Source of the DNA: Peptococcaceae bacterium UBA4997
Lineage (GTDB): Bacteria; Bacillota; Dehalobacteriia; UBA4068; UBA4997
Length of the DNA stretch: 8,163 nucleotides
Direction: 5' to 3'
NCBI GenBank assembly: GCA_002398485.1
Contig: DGYV01000037.1
Location: 51,561 to 59,723, forward strand
Below, piece by piece: positions 1-6,412 of this stretch. How positions within the stretch are numbered: position 1 is the stretch's first letter; every line of letters begins with the position of its first letter. Below the pieces are notes generated by a model. That model was given only the letters and a program-made list of their open reading frames with translations. It did no database searches and was not told the DNA's origin. A program made the translations under genes and the position numbers.

Positions 1-590
1 TCCACCTGATCATGGGTTACATAGACAAATGTCGTCTTCAGATTATTATGAAGCTCGATTAACTCAACCCGCATCTGGACCCTGAGCATGGCATCCAGAT
101 TGGAAAGCGGTTCATCCATCAGGAAAACCTGCGGCTTTCGTACAATAGCTCTGCCTAAAGCCACCCTTTGCCGTTGCCCGCCTGAAAGCTGTTTAGGCTT
201 TCTTTTCAGCAAATCTTCTATGCCCAAGATATTGGCAGATGCCAAAACCCTTTTTTGGATTTCTTCTTTAGGAGTTTTTTTCATTTTTAAGGCAAAGGCC
301 ATATTTTCATAAACAGTCATATGCGGATACAGGGCATAGTTTTGAAAAACCATAGCAATATCCCTATCCTTGGGCTGTACATCATTAACCTTTGTTTCAC
401 CAATAAAAATATTGCCCTCCGTGATTTCCTCAATACCTGCAATCATGCGTAAGATCGTGGATTTACCGCACCCCGAAGGCCCTACCAAAACCAAAAATTC
501 CCTATCTTCTATAACCAAATTCACATTTTTTACCACAACAACTTTGTGATCATATATTTTGTTCAAATTTTCCAAAACTAATTTTGCCAT
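1..590 (-). CDS. CUT1-type carbohydrate ABC importer ATP-binding protein (MsmX/UgpC-like), C-terminus off window
   Basis: This is the ATPase that would power import through the two permeases encoded just upstream. The 196 visible residues contain the full run of ABC motifs: Walker [10 protein letters not shown] at residues 37-45, the signature LSGGQ at 135-139, Walker B VFLMDEP at 155-161 with catalytic Glu160, and the switch histidine His193 in VTHDQV next to the window edge. MsmX/UgpC proteins are usually about 355-370 residues, so the remainder, including the C-terminal OB-fold regulatory domain, should lie to the left of the window. The gene starts 51 bases after the MalG-like permease stop. 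The ribosome binding site is weak (AAGGGA about 15 bases before ATG), unlike the rest of the operon, so lower translation of this subunit is possible. ATPases of this type can serve several importers in Firmicutes, but this one sits inside the operon. The family call is secure; the substrate is not. Confidence 0.95.
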   Translation of the reverse strand, partial: MAKLVLENLNKIYDHKVVVVKNVNLVIEDREFLVLVGPSGCGKSTILRMIAGIEEITEGNIFIGETKVNDVQPKDRDIAMVFQNYALYPHMTVYENMAFALKMKKTPKEEIQKRVLASANILGIEDLLKRKPKQLSGGQRQRVALGRAIVRKPQVFLMDEPLSNLDAMLRVQMRVELIELHNNLKTTFVYVTHDQV

Positions 591-640
591 GCTGTGATCT
601 CACGTCCCTTACATATTTATTGAATCTTTCAAGAACACTA

Positions 641-1477
641 TTACCCTTTTACCGCACCTACAGTCAAGCCTTTAATAAAATACTTTTGTACCATAACAAA
701 AAGACAAAAAACAGGCAAAGACATAGTTATACTTGCAGCAGTAAGCAAGGCAAAGTCCGTTCTGTAATAACCCAATAAAGTTTGCAAACCTACTGCAATC
801 GTTCGGTTGGCATCTGTAGTTATCAAATTTACCGCAAACAAATATTCGCTCCAACCAAGCACAAAAGAAAAAATGAGCACAGTAGTAATGCTGGATAAAG
901 AAATCGGCAAAATGATTTTGGTCAAGGCTTGCCAATATGAGCAACCATCCATCAAAGCGGCTTCCATCAGCTCTTTTGGTATCGATTCAAAAAAGGTTTT
1001 CAACATCCATACACTAAAAGGCAGCGAAAAAGAAAGATATGCCAAAACCAAGCTGAACTTTGTATCTATCAAATTCAAGCAATAACACATGATGAACAAG
1101 GGGATGATAAGCAAAATTTGCGGAAACATATAAGCCGCCAAAACTGTGTTGATAACCACTCTTTTGCCGGGAAATTTCATCCACACGATCGCACAAGCCC
1201 CTAAAGAGGAAATCAGTAATGACAAAACCGCCGTAAACGATGCCACCACCAAACTATTCAACATATATTGTGGAAAGTTACGAACCTTGAACAGCTTTAT
1301 ATAATTTTCCAAGGTAAAATCATGCGGCAGCAAGGTGGGCGTAGCGGTAATAACTTCATTGGGAGGTTTTAAAGAGGTAAACAAAGTTATGACCAAAGGG
1401 AAAATCACAATAAAGGTAACTGCACATAATACTAAAAAGTGCAATACGGTTTTCCAAAATGGCTTTTTATGTTTCAC
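641..1477 (-). CDS. CUT1-type ABC importer permease, MalG-like
   Basis: This is an inner-membrane permease subunit (binding-protein-dependent transport family) of 278 residues, a normal length for MalG-like proteins. I see six likely membrane segments, near residues 12-34, 73-98, 109-131, 142-161, 195-218 and 244-265. The EAA loop that docks on the ATPase is at 172-191 (EAALMDGCSYWQALTKIILP), with the conserved EAA and the glycine at 178. The start codon is GTG (1475-1477), preceded by a strong GGGGAGGAAG ribosome binding site, and it overlaps the end of the upstream permease gene by 11 bases, which points to translational coupling and a MalF/MalG heterodimer. The C-terminus (KGLTVGAVKG) matches the usual MalG ending. 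Sugar-type family membership does not prove a sugar substrate here, given the methyltransferase genes at the head of the operon. Confidence 0.95.
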   Translation of the reverse strand: MKHKKPFWKTVLHFLVLCAVTFIVIFPLVITLFTSLKPPNEVITATPTLLPHDFTLENYIKLFKVRNFPQYMLNSLVVASFTAVLSLLISSLGACAIVWMKFPGKRVVINTVLAAYMFPQILLIIPLFIMCYCLNLIDTKFSLVLAYLSFSLPFSVWMLKTFFESIPKELMEAALMDGCSYWQALTKIILPISLSSITTVLIFSFVLGWSEYLFAVNLITTDANRTIAVGLQTLLGYYRTDFALLTAASITMSLPVFCLFVMVQKYFIKGLTVGAVKG

Positions 1478-2357
1478 TGTTCTGCTTCCTCCCCACTAAT
1501 CTAAAATAAAAAATCGTAAAAATAATCAAAAATATAAACATTATTACCGAAAGAGCCGTCCCATATGCCATGTTTTTGGCAGGGAACGCCATTTTATATA
1601 TATAAAGGCTCAATGTAAGGGTTTCATTAGCCGGGCCACCATTCGTCAACAAAAACACCAGGTCAAATGAACAAAACATCCAGATAGCTTCCAAAATCGC
1701 AACAACTATTATAGATGGTTTCAAAGACGACAAAGTGATATGCCAAAACATGTCCCATTTTGTGGCACCGTCCAACTCAGCAACTTGATATAAACTTTTA
1801 TCGATCGACTGCAAAGCCGCCAGCAAAAACACCATCACAAAAGGATAATAACACCAAATCAGGGGAATCAAAACCCCTATCCAAGCCGTCTTGCTTGAAG
1901 ATAAAATATTGAAAGGTACATCGATAATATGAGATTTCAGCAAAATATAATTGATATAACCATAAAAATCGTTATATAGCCAACGAAAAGTCAAAACCAC
2001 CACTATAGACGGCAATGTCCAGGGCAAAAACAACAAACCACGAAAAAAAGCTATATATTTTGTATTTTTATTTAATAATAAGGCCAATAAAAGCCCAAGA
2101 GCCAAAGCTCCAAGCACTCCGAACACCGTAAATTTAAAAGAATGGAACAAAGCAAGCCAAAAAAGATCATCCTGAAATAATTTTATATAATTATCCCAAC
2201 CAATAAAATCATACTTAACATAAGTGAACATTTTATTGGTAAAGCTCAACACAATGCTATTGCATAAAGGGTAAATCAATACACCTATAATACATAATAC
2301 CAACGGTGCAATAAACAATAAGCCTGTTTTGCTTTGTTGCGATCGTGCTGATTTCAT
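1467..2357 (-). CDS. CUT1-type ABC importer permease, MalF-like
   Basis: This is the partner permease subunit, 296 residues, with a short basic N-terminus and about six membrane segments (near 11-37, 72-95, 105-127, 158-182, 215-236 and 265-287). The ATPase-contacting EAA-type loop is at about 190-214 (AELDGATKWDMFWHITLSS), and the family motif LTNGGPANETLTLSLYIY follows at 237-254. It lacks the extra periplasmic P2 domain and N-terminal helices of enteric MalF, as is usual for Gram-positive CUT1 permeases. The ATG at 2355-2357 follows an AAGGAGAAGG ribosome binding site. It is separated from the upstream solute-binding protein gene by 132 bases that hold a 16-bp perfect inverted repeat, which may set the ratio of binding protein to permease. 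Confidence 0.95.
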   Translation of the reverse strand: MKSARSQQSKTGLLFIAPLVLCIIGVLIYPLCNSIVLSFTNKMFTYVKYDFIGWDNYIKLFQDDLFWLALFHSFKFTVFGVLGALALGLLLALLLNKNTKYIAFFRGLLFLPWTLPSIVVVLTFRWLYNDFYGYINYILLKSHIIDVPFNILSSSKTAWIGVLIPLIWCYYPFVMVFLLAALQSIDKSLYQVAELDGATKWDMFWHITLSSLKPSIIVVAILEAIWMFCSFDLVFLLTNGGPANETLTLSLYIYKMAFPAKNMAYGTALSVIMFIFLIIFTIFYFRLVGRKQNSET

Positions 2358-2385
2358 ACTGCAACCTTCTCCTTATTTCTAAACA

Positions 2386-2439
2386 ATCAAACAGGAATTG
2401 AAAATCCACAAAAAACCGGTTCATCAATTCCTGTTTGAT
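2386..2439 (-). promoter_or_regulatory. Intercistronic hairpin between solute-binding protein and permease genes
   Basis: There are perfect 16-bp inverted arms at 2386-2401 and 2424-2439 (ATCAAACAGGAATTGA and its complement) around a 22-base loop. On the transcribed minus strand no long T run follows, so it is not a canonical intrinsic terminator. Hairpins in this position in binding-protein operons commonly protect the upstream mRNA from 3' exonucleases or act as partial terminators, which keeps the binding protein more abundant than the permeases. The structure is visible in the sequence; its role is inferred. Confidence 0.7.
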
Positions 2440-2489
2440 ATCAAATTAATTTTTCGTCTAAAAAATATCTAAAAGAGCCATCTTTGGTT

Positions 2490-3797
2490 TTAATGATTTT
2501 TGGCATTTTCAATGGCAGCAGCTGTATCTTTATCCAATGCTTTTAAAGATTCAGCAGGAGTCATGCCGTTTTCAAGAACATCAACCACAGCCCTGGAAAG
2601 ACGATAACTATTGGTTATTGAATCCATACCGGGCACATAACCGTAGTCATAGCCATAACTTACTGCTGTTTTACATTGTTCCGCAACAGCTTTGTACCAT
2701 CCCATAGAGGTAAGTTCGGGGTCTTTGGCAACACTCTTGAACGGAGAAACATTACCGGATATTTTGCTCCATTCTTTGCTGATTTCTTCACGGCTCATGA
2801 ATTCAATAAATTTCTTAGCTTCTTCGGGATGTTTGGAACCGCTGAACAGGAAGAAACCGCCCGAACCTGTTTTAGTGCCGGATTCCCCGGAAGGACCAAC
2901 AGGAATAGTTGTAAAAGCAATATTTTTATAGTCTTCAGGGAACATGGATTCAAGCAAAGTACCATAACCGCCCCACATAAAAGACATAGCAACCTGGCCG
3001 GTACCAAGAATATTCACATCATCACCATAATTCCAAGTATTGGCACTGGGCGGAACAACGCCGGCTTTTACTAAATCAGTCATATAAGTTAAAGCTTCCA
3101 GGTTTTCAGGGCTATTAATAACCAGGTTGCCTTCTTTATCAAAAATCTTACCGCCTGCCGCTCTCATAAAACCAACCAAATGCTGCTGTGTCATAATATT
3201 GTCGCCCGTGAACATAGCAAGGCCATAAACACCATCTTTGGTAAGTGCCTTAGACATGGTCATAAGTTCATCCCAATTTTTAGGTGGTTCAGTATAACCT
3301 GCCGCTGCCAATAAATCTGTGCGGTATGCCAAAACAGGGCAAGCAATACAATTTGGAACACTGTAATATACACCTTCTTGCTGGAAAGCAGAGCAGTCTT
3401 CCGAAAATTTATCGGAGCCACCCAAGGCTTCTACAACATCAGTAACAGGTAATGCCTTATCAGCTAAACCCAGTTCAACAGCATCAGCACCATCACAATA
3501 ACCAATATCGGGGGTATCACCTGTAGACCAATATTCCTCCCATTTAGTATAAACATTATCCCAGCTTTCTATGGTCATATCAATTTTAATGTTCGGATTT
3601 TCTTCTTCAAACTGTGCTATGTAAGTTGTCCAAAAAGCATCTTCTTTTTCAGAATCATATCCGTAAGGAGGGTAAGAGAAGGTAACCGTAACGATTTCCT
3701 CATCCGTGTCAGCACTTTGGCCGCAACCAACCATCACTACCATGCTTGCCATTAAAACAAGCGCAAGCAACAATAAAAACAAGCCTTTTCTTTTCAT
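2490..3797 (-). CDS. CUT1-type extracellular solute-binding lipoprotein
   Basis: This is the substrate-capturing subunit of the importer, 435 residues, of the family 1 extracellular solute-binding type. The N-terminus is a lipoprotein signal: basic MKRKG, a hydrophobic stretch at about 6-23, and the lipobox ending MVGC with the lipidated Cys at 25, so the mature protein would be tethered outside the membrane. Family features follow: the TVTFSYPP first strand at about 37-44, AQFEEENPNIKID at 61-73, and the conserved middle AYRTDLLAAAGYTEPPKNWDEL at about 157-178. Possible ligand-contact aromatic clusters are SFMWGGYG (272-279) and the tyrosine-rich SYGYDYGYVPG (380-390). Five cysteines in the mature chain besides Cys25 (101, 135, 150, 153, 375), including CIAC at 150-153, are unusual for an exported binding protein. 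The start ATG at 3795-3797 has an AAAAGGAG site nine bases away. A hairpin lies upstream and another downstream of the gene. The ligand cannot be read from the sequence. Confidence 0.95.
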   Translation of the reverse strand: MKRKGLFLLLLALVLMASMVVMVGCGQSADTDEEIVTVTFSYPPYGYDSEKEDAFWTTYIAQFEEENPNIKIDMTIESWDNVYTKWEEYWSTGDTPDIGYCDGADAVELGLADKALPVTDVVEALGGSDKFSEDCSAFQQEGVYYSVPNCIACPVLAYRTDLLAAAGYTEPPKNWDELMTMSKALTKDGVYGLAMFTGDNIMTQQHLVGFMRAAGGKIFDKEGNLVINSPENLEALTYMTDLVKAGVVPPSANTWNYGDDVNILGTGQVAMSFMWGGYGTLLESMFPEDYKNIAFTTIPVGPSGESGTKTGSGGFFLFSGSKHPEEAKKFIEFMSREEISKEWSKISGNVSPFKSVAKDPELTSMGWYKAVAEQCKTAVSYGYDYGYVPGMDSITNSYRLSRAVVDVLENGMTPAESLKALDKDTAAAIENAKNH

Positions 3798-3829
3798 TCC
3801 TTTTTTCTCCTTTTCATTTTTTATTTATA

Positions 3830-3861
3830 TTTATCAGTCATAATAATGCATGACCGATAAA
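3830..3861 (-). promoter_or_regulatory. Hairpin in leader of solute-binding protein gene
   Basis: Two 12-base arms (3830-3841 and 3850-3861) with an 8-base loop lie 33 bases before the binding-protein start codon. The single irregular pair reads as a G-U wobble in minus-strand RNA but as A-C in plus-strand RNA, so the structure fits the operon's own transcript. No T run follows in either direction, so it is not a terminator. It may be a 5' stabilising hairpin, an mRNA processing site or an operator. Confidence 0.55.
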
Positions 3862-3912
3862 TCAATAAAACTAAGCACACTTTATTTTCAAGCTCCTGCA
3901 TCAACAGTATCA

Positions 3913-4896
3913 TTAGAAATCAGTAAATTTTGTACGTCCTGTCTCCATAGCAGCCTTAAGGTTTTCAATTGGCGTATCCGGTAAACAATCGCAGCCAAAA
4001 GATACCAAAAAATTAGGGTAATCCTTCATATACCTTAAAAGTTCAAGCGTTTTTTCCCTTATTTGGGCAGGTGTTGAATCAGCCAAAACATCTACGGGAT
4101 CTAAATTACCTATTATCACAACATCCTTTGGTATTTTGGGAGCTATCTCTTTAAGCTGTACTATTTGATCCAAGCTTAACCCTTCAGCTCCCGAAGCTAA
4201 AAGTTGATTCATATGTTTTGTGGTATCACCGCAAACATGCAATACCCGCCAAGCGTCTGGTTCAAGAGCATCGAATATTCTTTTTAATCTAACGGAAACC
4301 AGCTCTTCAAATTTAGGTGGTGATAAAAGAATAGCTGTAGGCTCGGAAATACATAATAACCTAACCCCTGCTTTTGTTACAGCTTGACAATATTCAGAAA
4401 CCACTTCCGTAGTAAAATCCAGCAACTGTTTAACAAAATCAGGCTTACGTATAACAGCCCTAATAAAATCTGTAACCTCAATAATTTCGCAGGCTAAAGT
4501 AAAAGGCCCCTGCACTGAAATAGCCAATGGTTTATTAAAGCTTTCCGCAAGCAACTTAAATGTAGCCAGGTTTATTGGCATCCTGCCATCTTTATATGGA
4601 TCGGGAACTGTTAATTTGGACAGGATTTCCGCAAATTTTGTTGCGCCTTTAAGTTTTATCGGAAATTCATAACCGGATATAGATTGCAAGGTATCCTTTA
4701 AAACAGCACCGTCATCCAAAGGATATATAAAGTCAGATTGAAAATTTTCATCCATAGCTTTGGCAACTACCATTTGCTTTTCAGTTGAGTTATAAACATC
4801 ATAAAGTTCATAACCTGTAAGCCTTAAGCCAATGGTATTCATCCAAGGAAAAACTAAACGTCTGTCAAAATCATTCATATAATCCAATAAACGCAT
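3913..4896 (-). CDS. URO-D-family corrinoid-dependent methyltransferase (MtaA/MtbA/CmuA-like)
   Basis: This is a 327-residue protein of the uroporphyrinogen decarboxylase superfamily, in the branch that moves methyl groups to or from a corrinoid protein rather than the HemE branch. It has a putative zinc-binding set of the MtaA/MtbA pattern: His220-x-Cys222 in VLHVCGDTT, and a later Cys302 in SFGCDCLPDTPIEN (Cys304 is a second candidate). The flanking stretches GLSLDQIVQLKEIA (239-252) and VVIIGNLDPVDVL (259-271) match the usual barrel strands of this group. The HemE N-terminal arginine-rich substrate motif is absent. The ATG follows the corrinoid-protein stop with no gap, and its GGAGG site lies inside the last codons of that gene, so the two are translationally coupled. 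It could be the substrate demethylase (MT1) or the step passing methyl to a C1 carrier (MT2). Family confidence is high; the reaction direction and substrate are unknown. Confidence 0.9.
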   Translation of the reverse strand: MRLLDYMNDFDRRLVFPWMNTIGLRLTGYELYDVYNSTEKQMVVAKAMDENFQSDFIYPLDDGAVLKDTLQSISGYEFPIKLKGATKFAEILSKLTVPDPYKDGRMPINLATFKLLAESFNKPLAISVQGPFTLACEIIEVTDFIRAVIRKPDFVKQLLDFTTEVVSEYCQAVTKAGVRLLCISEPTAILLSPPKFEELVSVRLKRIFDALEPDAWRVLHVCGDTTKHMNQLLASGAEGLSLDQIVQLKEIAPKIPKDVVIIGNLDPVDVLADSTPAQIREKTLELLRYMKDYPNFLVSFGCDCLPDTPIENLKAAMETGRTKFTDF

Positions 4897-5565
4897 TTAA
4901 TTATTACCTCCACGCTGGAAATACTCCATTAAATTTTTAACCAGGACCACAGCTTCACAGGCATCGGCGGAATAGCCATCCGCACCAATACGTTTAGCAA
5001 AAGCAGGTGATATTACCGCCCCGCCCACAATAACAAATCTTTTTCTTTGCATGCCCCTCTTTTTCAGGTCATCTATCACTACCCGCATGCCATCCCTGGT
5101 GGTACTTATCAAGGCAGACAGGGCAATTATATCCGCATCCACCTCCAGTGCTTTATCTACAAAGGCATGCAAAGGCACATCACTGCCCAAATCATAAATT
5201 TCAAAGCCCGCTCCTTCCAACATGATGGAAACAATATTTTTCCCAATATTATGCGTATCCCCGGCAACAACACCTATAACTATTTTACCTGCGGGTTTTT
5301 TGTTTTTCTCAATAGCGGCTTTTAATATTTCAAGCCCTGCATACATGGTATCGCCGCATACCACTACCTCAGGCACATAATAAATATCCTCACGAAAAAG
5401 TTCGCTTACTTTTTCCATGCCTTTGGCAAGGCCATCCATAATTGCATCTTCCGCCTTAATACCAAGAGCCAAGGCTTTATTGGCATACATTTCTACTGCT
5501 TCAATATCCATATCAACAACAGCATTTGCCAAGCCGGCCAAAACTGTTTCTCTTTCTTTGCTCAT
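4897..5565 (-). CDS. Methyltransferase corrinoid (cobalamin-binding) protein, MtaC/MtbC/MttC-like
   Basis: This is a 222-residue corrinoid shuttle protein, the usual length for three-component methyltransferase systems. The N-terminal helical cap domain (B12-binding 2 type) spans about residues 8-88. The Rossmann-like cobalamin domain follows from about 93, with the base-off/His-on motif GDTHNIGKN (102-110), in which His105 would be the lower cobalt ligand. The later cobalamin loop residues are SALISTT (150-156) and VGGAVISPAFAKRIGADGYSADA (180-202). It carries a methyl group between a substrate methyltransferase and an acceptor methyltransferase. It is the first gene of the operon, with an AAAGGAG ribosome binding site before the ATG at 5563-5565, and its stop touches the start of the URO-D gene. 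No reductive activator (RamA/RACo type) or MttB-type gene is in this window, so those would have to come from elsewhere. Confidence 0.95.
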   Translation of the reverse strand: MSKERETVLAGLANAVVDMDIEAVEMYANKALALGIKAEDAIMDGLAKGMEKVSELFREDIYYVPEVVVCGDTMYAGLEILKAAIEKNKKPAGKIVIGVVAGDTHNIGKNIVSIMLEGAGFEIYDLGSDVPLHAFVDKALEVDADIIALSALISTTRDGMRVVIDDLKKRGMQRKRFVIVGGAVISPAFAKRIGADGYSADACEAVVLVKNLMEYFQRGGNN

Positions 5566-5663
5566 ACTTTTTCTCCTTTATTCTAAACAGTTATCAAGCT
5601 ATACATAATTAATTATTAAGGTATTTTAAGTATATTTTTACCATATTAAACTAAAAAAGCTAT

Positions 5664-5700
5664 CTAAAAAACTCTTTACCGCAAAAGATGGCAAAGAGTT
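5664..5700 (-). terminator. Intrinsic terminator-like hairpin in the operon leader (possible attenuator)
   Basis: In minus-strand RNA an 11-bp stem (AACUCUUUGCC with GGUAAAGAGUU, one G-U pair) with a 9-base loop is followed directly by UUUUU. The irregular pair would be an A-C mismatch on the plus strand, so the hairpin fits minus-strand RNA. It lies 99 bases before the first start codon and after the candidate promoter, which is the position of a transcription attenuator. An upstream GGCAAA (complement of plus 5750-5755) could pair with UUUGCC of the 5' arm as a short 6-bp antiterminator. Alternatively it simply stops stray upstream transcription, with the real promoter lying between it and the gene. 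Confidence 0.6.
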
Positions 5701-5843
5701 AATTAAACCATGCTTTTAATTTTTGAATAAAAAGCAATGATCTTACAAGTTTGCCTATATAAGCATCAAACAAATTTTTTATTTACAATTTATTTAAAAT
5801 TATAGGATATACATATTTGAGCAAGAAGCATTTTACATAAAAT

Positions 5844-5931
5844 TTGTCCTAACAATACTTTTAGCATAGCTTTACCTAAGAAATTATATAATAAAACTTG
5901 CATAACTACCAATAAATTATCCTTGACCTAA
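5844..5931 (-). repeat. Three TTAGG-type short repeats around the candidate promoter
   Basis: On the minus strand TTAGGTCAA (5923-5931), TTAGGTAAA (5871-5879) and TTAGGACAA (5844-5852) share TTAGG(T/A)(C/A)AA. The first lies just upstream of the -35, the second near the expected start of transcription, and the third downstream. The first and third agree over 11 bases with one change (TGTTAGG[T/A]CAA), 79 bp apart. They may be binding sites for a regulator; chance similarity is a real alternative. Confidence 0.35.
5883..5912 (-). promoter_or_regulatory. Candidate sigma-A-type promoter for the corrinoid/ABC operon
   Basis: On the minus strand TTGGTA (5907-5912; 4 of 6 to the -35 consensus) is followed after 18 bases by a perfect TATAAT (5883-5888). 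Transcription would begin near 5876 and give a leader of about 310 bases. A second perfect TATAAT lies at 5799-5804 but has only a poor -35. In DNA this AT-rich, -10 matches arise by chance, so confidence is modest. Confidence 0.4.
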
Positions 5932-5994
5932 CAGCATATACTATAAACTTTGTTTATGCATTGCAAAATTTCATTTATCTATAAAAATTTAAAT

Positions 5995-6084
5995 AAAGCT
6001 GCCGCTTTGCATTTATTCTTCCAAAGCTTTAACATGAAAACTATGCTTAATGCATAAAAAAGAGCCAACCAAAGTGGCAGCTTT
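5995..6084 (+). repeat. Long-armed inverted repeat (15-bp arms, 60-base centre)
   Basis: Arms AAAGCTGCCGCTTTG (5995-6009) and CAAAGTGGCAGCTTT (6070-6084) pair over 15 positions, with one G-U wobble in plus-strand RNA (a C-A mismatch on the minus strand). With small gaps the similarity extends outward to AAATTT on both sides (about 5985-6096). The centre has smaller alternative pairings such as GCTTTG/CAAAGC (6004-6009 with 6022-6027). It could be a structured RNA, a miniature palindromic element or a poor terminator; only four Ts end the plus-strand stem. Confidence 0.5.
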
Positions 6085-6121
6085 TGTGTTAAATTTCTTA
6101 AAGTCAGGTGTAAAATTCAAA

Positions 6122-6172
6122 TAAAAAACAGCCTGCTATTCACTATAATACTAGTGTTTAACAGGCTTTTTA
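6122..6172. terminator. Bidirectional intrinsic terminator after the cysteine-rich gene
   Basis: Arms 6130-6145 and 6152-6167 (AGCCTG outer part, CACTA inner part, two mismatches between) close a 6-base loop. The minus strand exits into GTTTTTTATT and the plus strand into TTTTTATT. It begins five bases after the stop codon of the small cysteine-rich gene, so it should end that transcript and insulate the operon downstream. Confidence 0.85.
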
Positions 6173-6177
6173 TTGCG

Positions 6178-6384
6178 TCATTTGCCTGATCTAGATGCAG
6201 GCCGCGACCGTGTAAAATGCTCATTTTTTTCGTCTGTTTTTCTTTCTTCTTTTGCTTTTATTCGTTCACAAGCAGTTAAAAGTTTTCTGCCTGATGCATG
6301 ATGATATTCCTTACAGGCAACACAATTTTCGTGTCTTTCGCATTTTATTCTTTTACAAGGGCAATCATGTTTATTATCATCCAT
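6178..6384 (-). CDS. Small cysteine-rich, probably metal-binding protein
   Basis: This is a 68-residue soluble protein with a dense N-terminal cysteine cluster: Cys8, 10, 15, 21, 24 and 39 (pattern CxC-x4-C-x5-C-x2-C, then a lone Cys) plus His18, His28 and His29. That spacing suggests a zinc site or iron-sulfur site. The C-terminal half is charged and probably flexible (KAKEERKTDEKNEH, then RSRPASRSGK). I chose the ATG at 6382-6384 because a strong GAGGAG sits seven bases before it; an ATG 15 codons upstream has no such site. I recall similar short CPxxKCxRHxxCxxCxxYH proteins in Firmicutes genomes but know no function for them. It has its own terminator and a probable terminator upstream, so it is likely monocistronic and unrelated to the transport operon. 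Confidence 0.75.
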   Translation of the reverse strand: MDDNKHDCPCKRIKCERHENCVACKEYHHASGRKLLTACERIKAKEERKTDEKNEHFTRSRPASRSGK

Positions 6385-6412
6385 TGTAGTACTCCTCTCA
6401 TATAAATAATCT

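Larger units (their letters stand above)
5566..6121. other. Gene-free AT-rich leader and control region of the operon
   Basis: No reading frame worth calling is present in these 556 bases on either strand. The region contains, from the gene outward, a ribosome binding site, a minus-strand terminator-like hairpin, a second 7-bp hairpin (5711-5736), a candidate promoter, three TTAGG-type repeats and a long-armed inverted repeat, most of them entered separately. I looked for the conserved blocks of cobalamin riboswitches and T-box leaders on the minus strand and did not find them. Confidence 0.7.

Noticed and set aside
1014..1196. 60-codon minus-strand frame
   Set aside because: It is an out-of-frame shadow inside the MalG-like permease, which has full family motifs.
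2676..3074. 132-codon plus-strand frame
   Set aside because: It lies entirely within the solute-binding protein gene on the other strand and has no recognisable features.
3913..4896. HemE uroporphyrinogen decarboxylase of haem synthesis
   Set aside because: The HemE N-terminal substrate motif is missing, a zinc-type His-x-Cys ... Cys set is present, and the gene is coupled to a corrinoid protein rather than to haem genes.
5566..6121. Cobalamin riboswitch or T-box leader
   Set aside because: Expected because of the B12-dependent gene downstream, but no B12-box-like or T-box conserved block is visible by eye on the minus strand. A covariance-model search would settle it.
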